Positions 56,133-64,000 of a DNA stretch of 64,000 nucleotides are shown in pieces. Every line of letters starts with the position of its first letter. Position 1 is the stretch's first letter. Below the pieces are notes generated by a model. It was not told the origin of the DNA. It was given only the letters and a program-made list of their open reading frames with translations, and searched no databases. Source of the DNA: Liolophura sinensis (lineage: Eukaryota > Mollusca > Polyplacophora > Chitonida > Chitonidae); contig NC_088306.1 of NCBI RefSeq assembly GCF_032854445.1, positions 3,346,373 through 3,410,372 of the forward strand, written 5' to 3'. A program made the position numbers and the translations under genes.

Positions 56133-58987
56133 AGTTGGTAAATTAACCAGCCATGCTATAGATGTCACGGGTCGGGAATGGTTATTGTCGTCATTGTTTG
56201 CCGGAAATCTCTTGTTTGTTAATAAAATGTGGGTATGGGAAACTGAGACAAGCTTGTTTATGTCCTACACCAGGTGAGCGTTTCCTTGAGCATTTGTTCT
56301 CGGGCAGATCTCTGCTCAGTCAGAATAGCATCGGGGTCGTTTGAACAGGCACCAGGACAGGAGATCAGCTGATCGAAACGTTTCGTCGACAGCTGTCTGG
56401 AAGACATGATATGCATGCACATGTTGCTGATTTGACCGATTTACCAGGACAACTGTTATTAGCCATGGGCATTTCAATTCCAATAGCTAAGCTACATGTA
56501 CATTTCCTGCTATGGAGGAAACCTTTTACCTGTGATTGCCTACAATCAAACCTATACAAGCCTATATGTCAGTTGTCTTGGGTTTCCCCAAGCTGGGTGC
56601 CTCTTTGATATAGAGAGTTTTAATACTTGTACATAGGCGCTTCTATGGGATTTGAACCAGTTTTTTGTAGGATTTAAATTATGTCCACGTCTTTGACTTG
56701 CATACATGTTTATCCACAGACGTACATCATGTGAAGGCAGTTTTCTCATTCCCTTAATGAAAAACTGAATTAAACCAAAGGCCAATAACAGCCCAAATTA
56801 AGACGAAATTAAAATTTTATTTATTTTGTATATTTATTTTGATTAAGTTCATGTTGAAAATAAGTAATTTAATATTGCTTACATGTATTCCTCTGGACAA
56901 CAATACCCTTGTTATTAGGCCTGGTATTTAGTTTTATAATATTGGGTATGAGTAAATTTCTGGATTTTAGCCCAATTTATGGAACTCAAAATGGCAGACA
57001 AATTAGGAAGCTGTATTTAACCCTGTTGTACATGTGCTTCGGAGAGACACGTTTTAAAAATACACGTATTGTAACTAAACAGGGCATGGTTGCAGCCAAG
57101 TATAACTATGGAGCAGCGTGAATGCATTCATGACCTAACTGTACAGTTAACAACCTGTGAAGAATCCCAAGTTTGTTCCCCATATACATGTAGTATGTAT
57201 ATTTAGAGCTTTCTTTGCCTCTGCGTGGAGCAGTTGATGCAGCCTACGTGGGTAAAACCTGCAAGCTTTAGCATGCCATACTTGTACATGTAACTGTCTT
57301 CATGTTGGTTTCAGACTTTGGTCATGGGTTCCGTTATTTAACTTAAGGCAGGGATATAATTCTGTATTTTTTCTGCTAACTTTGCAGAATATATGATCTG
57401 AGGGTTGAACTGCTGTGGTATGCCCAGCTTCAGTGGCAGTCGGTCAACTTTTTACCCTCTCTATGAGTGTACACACATGTATATTCAGATATCTACAATA
57501 TACCCTGACTAATTCTCTGTCTACACTTTCTCCTACAGCCCCTCCCCCCCCCCCTCATCTCCCAACAGACAAGAAAAAAATCTCATCCCTTTCTCACCCA
57601 TATTAAGAGAAATGCTGTCTCATTTGTACCGCAGTAAGCAGTGAATTTGGTTCAGTCCAAGACGACTTCATAGGGGTGTATAAGTAAGTGGTGTAAACTT
57701 TCTAAAAGCTATGTAGAACTACATGTATATATACATGTACATGTATGTAGCTTTAAGTCCAGTGTTGGATAAGGTTTAATAGAGAAAGATTAATATAGCG
57801 ACAAGCTGTATATTTGCTTACTGTTTTGCTGCATCAAGCGTTCAACTAGGCCACTGATTTAAATACATTTAAATTCATTCAAAATAGCACGGCTGTAGAT
57901 ATTAACGGTATAGTTAGAAGCATAATTTGAATGCAAATCGTGTCAAAGCTGTTGAAAAATTAATATGTTTTAAAAGCCCTCTCTGAGCATGTCTGCATAG
58001 ATTGCTTAAATATATGTGCTCTGGTAAATATTTGAAAACAAGTGTGACCATCTACATGTGTATGTGCAAAGAAGTGTGCATTATTCATGAGTGTTTTGTT
58101 TTACTTGAATTGATGCATATCTTACAGTCATGTGTGGAAATGCATGTGAGAGCTTTTTAAGTCTCACAAAGAAATTTGTCTGAAAACTTAACTTTTTATT
58201 GGTGTACCATCATATTTTTATTCAGTTTTTGATCAGTTTGCCCAAGAGCTTGGGAGTCCAAATGTTTTCTGGTTCCAACTAAAATGGATTTAGTTATAAC
58301 CCTAATGTATATGTATGGCTTCTTTCTATATACAGATCTGTAATGTAAATAACATGCCTGTTGAACTTGCACTTGAAGATTTCTGAGAGTGAGAGCTTAT
58401 CTCATAAATAAGTTTTAAGGGAAGGAAAGTGATTACATGTTTGATACCTTACTCATTTGAATAGCATTAAATTTATGGTGTTTTTTTTCTTTTGGAGTAG
58501 TGACAGAGATTCATCAGTGTCCCTAACGATGTTTTGATGTGTGTACCTACACATGGATACGATACTTGGCACACGTACTGTACATGTGTTAATATAAATT
58601 CCCATCAGTCCTTCATGGTTCGTGCAGACACATGGTACTCCATGTCTAATGTAGACAGATGCTGTCCGCTGGATTGTGGTTCAGTCACAACTATACCTAG
58701 CACTGATCTTGTTATCGTTGTATTGACACACTGTTTATGGATTTGTACCAACGTCAATAACTGGACTATGTAATGTAATGTTGATGGAATGTTGTAAACA
58801 CGTCCATTCCTCCCTCTGTACAGCCCCTCCCGCCAGCGTGTCACCTCACAATTAAGGCTTACCCGAGGGACGTGTGACAGGTGTTAAGTATTAGGAGAAC
58901 AAGATACAACTTTACCTTCACGTACATGGACATATGTCACAGTTTACATGCTTATTGGAAAAGATTAACTACATGTACCTAGACTTT

Positions 58988-59197
58988 TACGACCCTAATC
59001 GTTCAACCTTTTTGAATATGCAAGAGCAACTTTCAGTGAGATTGATGCACCTATTTAATTTGTTTTCAGAGATAAAGGTGGTCGACCAATTCAGGACTTC
59101 ACAAAAAGTATAATTTATATGTCTACGCTGAATAATGTTCTCAGAATATGCTTGAATAAACACCTTGGAAACATAGGAAATGGTTGAAGGTTGATTA
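58988..59197 (-). mobile_element. MITE family 1 copy, reverse
   Basis: Plus strand: CCCTAATCGTTCAACCTTTT at the left, AAATGGTTGAAGGTTGATTA at the right; the body AAGAGCAACTTTCAGTG..CAGAATATGCTTGAATAAACACCTTGG is the complement of forward copies. Confidence 0.78.
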
Positions 59198-59325
59198 CAT
59201 GTAGTTGATACATACGTACATGTACATGGAGATCTATCTGGAATTTGTGGCTAATATACAGTGATTGCGTACTTTGACCATCTGGGACCCATTCTACAAA
59301 GCATGCGTAACTTGTGCATGGTTTG

Positions 59326-59570
59326 TTTATTTATTTAGTGGATTTGGGCTTTACGCCATACGCAACAATATTTCACTTCTACAAAGGTAGCCAGCATTAT
59401 AGTAGGAGGAAACCAGGCATAGCCGAGGGGAAACCCACCATCATCAGCACGTTGCTGGCAGACCGTCCCACAATATGGCTGGAGAGGAAGCCAGCATGAC
59501 CTGGACTTGAACTCACAGCGACCGCATTGGTGAGAAACACCTGGGTCATTGCCGCAGAGGCCCACTGTAA
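59326..59570 (-). mobile_element. SINE-A copy, reverse, near full length
   Basis: Tail TTTATTTATTTAGTGG, GCTTTACGCCATACGCAAC, a core with changes, GAACTCACAGCGACCGCATT, CACCTGGGTCATTGCCGC and a head remnant AGAGGCCCA. Confidence 0.9.
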
Positions 59571-61199
59571 GCTTTTTGGAACGGGCTCCAATATTGGGTT
59601 CATGCACGTAGCTGTGTTGCTAGTATAGACAGTCTATGTTTAAAAGTGCAAATTTCTGATGCATCTAAATTCATTTTGTGCTGAGAATAAGAACATACAT
59701 GTTCATAAGGCTTGTTTGTGCAGAATTACAAGACAAAATTCCAAACTTCCCTTCCTATTTTTTTAAGAATTAGTAGAATTTATTTCTGGGGCCTGTTTAA
59801 AATGAAATAAAAAAAACAAAACGATACAACAAGAACAACAAACTTTGGTATTACGTATACTTAACCATGTTGATTTAATACCTTTTAAGCCATGGTTGCC
59901 ATGGTAGCTGTGTGCATGTACATGTGAGTTTGGTTTGTAAAACGGGACCCATGAGGCATGGCATGAGGACATTCAGCTCAACGGAAGGAGAATTAATGAG
60001 ATTTGTATCAGTTTGACTTTGTTTATTTCCACCCTAAACAACCTTTCCACATTAATCTTCCATCAGGAAAACCGTCCTGTAAAATATATGAAAGCAGATG
60101 AGATAGGTCCATTTCAGGGACTATCATCACTTTACCAACATTTTATTGAAATTAATGACCTATGGTGGGGGTTGGTTTTGGGGGATGGGGTGATTAGGTA
60201 CATTTGGATCATGTTGGGAGTCTGAGTGTGTGTTTAAGTTCTTACGGAAATGTGCAGTGAAGTTGTAAATCAAAATTCCCTAACTGCATGAGTATTAATA
60301 TGTTTATACAGTGGTACGAGTATACGTACTGTTGACGTAATGTTTTGTCTAATTTTCTGGTACCATAATAGCCTTGTTCAAATTAATGGCGCTCTCACAT
60401 CTTCAAATTCAAACTCTGTTTCTGAGTTGGGATCTTTTGCAAATGATATTGTTGTACATGTAAGTTAAAAGTTTTTATGAGCCGCTCAGGTTTAGAAACT
60501 TACCTGTTGTGATGTTTTTGTCAGAATGGCTGTAGTTATTCCTGTCTATCAGCTGTATATTTACCGCATTCTAACATGCATGCGTGGCTTTGATCTGCCT
60601 GCAATGTTGCCAAGGTGGCGATAAACCATAGTCATTCATTCACATGTATGTACACAGGAATCTGCCCCCTTTGGGAGGCCTCAACTTATTAGGTCTAGAG
60701 TGCTGAGGTGCAAGTGTCTGCTAAACGACTGCCGACTCCTGCTGTATTTATGACTGAGGGCATTTACTGTTGCAGGCCAGCAGATTTTAATGTACAACAG
60801 TGTGATGTATGGCTGGTGGGGTATTTGAGGAATTGTAGAATTTGATATTGTACAGTTGACATGACTCTTCTGTCCCCCTCCCTTTCTGGCTCTATCTCTC
60901 TCCCCATCCAGATTTTGGTGTCAGAAGTGGGATGGTGAAATAGTCATAGTAAACCATTGACTCAGCTAAAACATTACCAAACCAGCTACCCCAGGAAATC
61001 TTTTGCTGAGAAAACACTTAGCTATGCTTGGAATGTGTAAACGGTTTTCTTTCAACTGTCTGGTGGAGGAATTAAAGGATAAGGATAAAGGGTACACTAT
61101 AGTACACTTTGTCCACGAAGCACACTACTTACATGCCATCATGAGGACAAAACTACTTTTGCATTGAAGAGAATAAAAACAAAATGGAAGTCATTTGCA

Positions 61200-61478
61200 C
61201 ATATTTGTATGTATGTATTTTGTATATGTTTTGTGTAGCACATAAGTGTTCGTGTATGTTCAGTACTGTAGTTTGTATGTATATATTTTGTATATGTTTT
61301 GTGTAGCACATAAGTGTTCGTGTATGTTCAGTACTGTAGTTTGTATGTATATATTTTGTATATGTTTTGTGTAGCACATAAGTGTTCGTGTATGTTCAGT
61401 ACTGTAGTTTGTATGTATATATTTTGTATATGTTTTGTGTAGTACGTAAGTGTTCGTGTATGTTCAGTACTGTAGTTG
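61200..61478 (+). repeat. 68-bp tandem repeat, about four units
   Basis: Unit GTATGTATATATTTTGTATA + TGTTTTGTGTAGCACATAAG + TGTTCGTGTATGTTCAGTAC + TGTAGTTT. Spacing 61268 to 61336 is 68 bp. Units are nearly identical, so the duplication is recent. Confidence 0.93.
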
Positions 61479-62247
61479 TTACATGTACTCTTACGCTCAG
61501 AAGTATATTAGATTTAAGTAGACTTCAGTTTTAAATTTAAATGACAATTCTCACAAGTGCACGTTCATGTCTGTGCTTAGTTTAATTTGCTTTTTGCTAC
61601 GTATATGACATTTATGTCTATGAATGTCTAAAATTTGCGTAAAAGTGAGTGTTTTTTAGTAAAAGGTTGTCCTCTTGTTGTAATGATTGTGTTTTTTTTT
61701 TCTCTTATGGTTTTGAAATTCTCGATATATTTGTCAAAGTTTTGTGTAATTATTGTATGACGTTTGGCAACTGTACTTTTTATTGCAATTATGAAACGCT
61801 GAAAATATTTTGTTGAAGCCACTTGCCTTCTGCAAATATAACTAGCACTCCAGCGAATAATCACCGTATAAAAGTAGCAGTGAGCGTGGAGTGAAACATT
61901 CATTGGTACGATGTTAAAAAAGAACCGACACCACCCCACCCCCTTCCCTAATAACAGTTTATTGATGAATGTATCATTTTAATGAGCTATTAGTAAAGCC
62001 ATAATTCTTGAGTAAATTAAGCCTTAGCACATTTTTGCTGTTTCAAATACTATTGCCATCAGCACTACAGACTTCCTTCTTTTGGTTACATGTTTGTGTA
62101 CAGATAGGTTTGTAATAGGATGTTCATGTGTGTGTATGTCTCAGTACACGTCAACTTGTGTAATCCATTTTAATAGCCAGGTACATCATTTAAGTATGTC
62201 AGTTTTTATTTCAAGAATTAACTTTTTTACTTATATGTTTATACAGT

Positions 62248-62276
62248 ATGTGTGTGTGTGTGTGTGTATATATATA
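62248..62276 (+). repeat. (TG)n(TA)n microsatellite
   Basis: About nine TG units followed by four to five TA units. Confidence 0.9.
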
Positions 62277-62809
62277 TTTCTCTTCGTTATGACACACGGA
62301 GCTATCAGAGTTTAAACCTTGAGGGTGTTATAATCGCTTGAGCAGACATCGGCTGGTGTTAATCAGCTTATGCAGTATTGCACTTTCCCAACAACAATTT
62401 TTTATTTATTCTTTTTTTGGGACAAAATTTAGGCTTTCCCCCTTGGGGGTTAATAAGTGTATTGTGTATGTATTATGATGAGGGCTGTCTGGGTGGGAAA
62501 CTGTTTAGCACAACAAGCTGTGACCTGTGAGCTAACACGTCTCTGTCTCTCTAGCGCTGAAATTAGGGATTCTACCTAGAGGAGAACACGAACAAACAAT
62601 TTTTTTGTTCCCAGGTGACAGTGGAGCCCGAGACATTTTTGTTACCATACTGTACCAGGACTCAGCACTGTTGACCGCTCCAGTTTGTCACTAAGTCAAA
62701 GTTTAGGAGCTCTGCTTTTGATACTGTACATGTGCCTTCACCTGTGCTTATTGTATACCTGCCTGTCGTTCAAAAGCTCGTTATTTTACCTGACCACTGA
62801 AGCAAGAAG

Positions 62810-62877
62810 ATGTCGCGCCGTCTTTCCCTCCCAGCTTGCCGAATGTACATGTATTATCCACGGGAACCCGTGAGAAC
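62810..62877 (+). other. Candidate alternative first coding exon of TSC22D (short isoform)
   Basis: ATG at 62810 opens 22 codons (MSRRLSLPAC...) ending at a GTAAGC donor (62878), leaving 2 nt. That is phase 2, the same phase as the long-isoform exon, so it could splice to the same downstream exon. TSC22D genes generally have short isoforms with small alternative first exons. I see no similarity to known short N-termini, and the phase match has a one-in-three chance. Confidence 0.18.
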
Positions 62878-63777
62878 GTAAGCATTTTATTTCTCATACA
62901 CACGGTTGTAAACATCTGTCTTTGATGTTTGTTATTTTCTGTGGATCTGATAAAGAATGTGGTCAATTGACTTTCCATAACGATAGCTAGTATTAATACA
63001 TTATACACCATGGTATGAGAGATTTGTTTTCAGAAAAATTTCTCAAAGTTCTGGTTTGTTACCTAAAGTTGTGGGACTGTATCAGGGGTGTGATAAATCT
63101 CTGTCATTCGTGTAAATGTTTGTGTGTCATCAATTTGGAGGAACACTGAGAACACGTAAGAATTCAGTAACAGTAGTGGGTTTTTTAAACCATGATGGAT
63201 ACGTACATGTAGGTCAGCAGTTCTTGGTTCTTTCACAGCCAAAGGCATTCAAAGAAGTCAAAGATTTACAAATTCCAAAAATGTGTTCGGAATGCTGAGT
63301 GCTGAGTTGAATTAAAACATTTTTTACCGACCAATGTGGAATCTAAAGTGAGCTAAATTGTTTTGTAGACAAATTCACATTTCATGTTGTGTTGTGTAAT
63401 TATCTGTAGATTTCTGTAAATATTCACCTCACGTTTTCACTTGTTAACTGATTTTGAGAAGAACGGAGATATGACTTTTTCTGATAAAAACTCATTGCAT
63501 GCAGATTACGTTTACATGTTAAAGCAAGAATAAAAAGAACTTTAAAGTAGACCTTGAATAAAAAAAATGCTAACAATGTCCTACATACATGGACATTACA
63601 ATTACAAGTGGTTATCACTGAAAGAATTAAAAAATCTTTATGTAGTTATTTCTCTATTTATATATAACCTTCTTCACCTTTGAATGAAATGAAAAGTGAG
63701 TTATCTCCCATGCTGAACCAATTCCTACTGCCGTAGGTTACATAATGAAAATACTGAGATACATGTTATTTAATAAG

Positions 63778-64000
63778 TAAGCTAATTCCTCAACCTTTAC
63801 TCATATGACAGAGCAACTTTCAATGCAATTTATTTACATTTTTAATTTGATTTTGCCAACAAAACTACATGGGTACATGTAGGATTGGCCAGTTTCCAAG
63901 GCTCACAAAAAGTATAATTTTATCAGTCAACACAGGATAATGCCTTCAGAAAATGCTTGAATAAACACCTTACAAACATGCGAAAAGTATGAAGAAATAC
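63778..64000 (-). mobile_element. MITE family 1 copy, reverse, cut by the window end
   Basis: TAATTCCTCAACCTTTACTC..AGAGCAACTTTCAATGCAAT, CACAAAAAGTATAATTTTATC, CAGAAAATGCTTGAATAAAC, CATGCGAAAAG. The right terminal repeat begins at the window edge. Confidence 0.78.

Larger units (their letters stand above)
49420..64000 (+). other. TSC22D intron 1, 5' part (continues past window)
   Basis: It starts at the GTAAGT donor. No TSC box exon (a conserved AIDNKIEQAM-like stretch would be expected) is visible before the window ends. The intron holds MITE family 1 copies (49.6, 54.74, 58.99, 63.78 kb), a TA/CA microsatellite (52.2 kb), a 45-bp array (53.26-54.48 kb), SINEs (54.53, 55.6, 59.33 kb), poly-G (56.12 kb), a 68-bp array (61.2-61.48 kb) and a TG/TA microsatellite (62.25 kb). 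The remaining stretches look unique and non-coding. Confidence 0.8.

Noticed and set aside
58534-58844. Overlapping 79-codon frames on both strands
   Set aside because: No similarity to any family, no splice context, unique intronic DNA.

Overview
The window is eukaryotic nuclear DNA, AT-rich and intron- and repeat-dominated. It is most likely from a mollusc, probably a bivalve. The reasons are two orthologues of bilaterian genes with GT-AG introns, and about 20 copies of a tRNA-derived SINE with an (AAAT)n tail, of the kind I associate with molluscan genomes. The species call is inference from memory and was not searched. I see no prokaryotic operons, no rRNA or intact tRNA gene, and no autonomous transposon ORF.

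Two genes can be supported. (1) On the minus strand, a three-exon gene (coding 25421 to 6943) encodes a complete 202-residue LHFPL-family tetraspan protein closest to LHFPL6/LHFPL1. Exon 1 is 25421-25031, exon 2 is 9148-9050 and exon 3 is 7061-6943, with matching intron phases, a 15.9-kb intron 1 and a 2.0-kb intron 2. (2) On the plus strand, a large first coding exon (47654-49419) encodes the long N-terminal half of a TSC22D/Bunched-A protein. Both conserved N-terminal motifs are present and the exon ends at a good splice donor. The TSC-box exons lie beyond the window, so 49420-64000 is the start of its first intron. The genes are head to head, about 22 kb apart. Human LHFPL6/TSC22D1 (13q13-q14) and LHFPL1/TSC22D3 (Xq22-q23) are also neighbours, so this may be ancient linkage.

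Layout: 1-6.9 kb is downstream of LHFPL6 (a degenerate ~140-bp repeat carrying CRE palindromes, a 19-bp minisatellite, three SINEs). 7-25 kb is LHFPL6 introns (a 21-bp minisatellite that looks SINE-derived, a 47-bp satellite of 28 units, MITEs). 25.5-47.4 kb is the divergent intergenic region (a 22-bp pyrimidine array, many SINEs, a 3.2-kb 35-bp satellite, a 38/40-bp array derived from a SINE core, TA microsatellites). 47.4-47.65 kb holds a candidate promoter/5' UTR with a 12-bp CRE palindrome, a YY1 site and a uORF. 49.4-64 kb is TSC22D intron 1 (a 45-bp array, a 68-bp array, MITEs, SINEs, one candidate alternative first exon).

The least ordinary signal is a recurring process: internal segments of two SINE families appear to have been amplified into tandem arrays. 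SINE-A core gave the 21-bp array at 8.4-8.9 kb, and SINE-B core gave the 38/40-bp array at 39.3-40.8 kb. The second array was later hit by another SINE-B copy.
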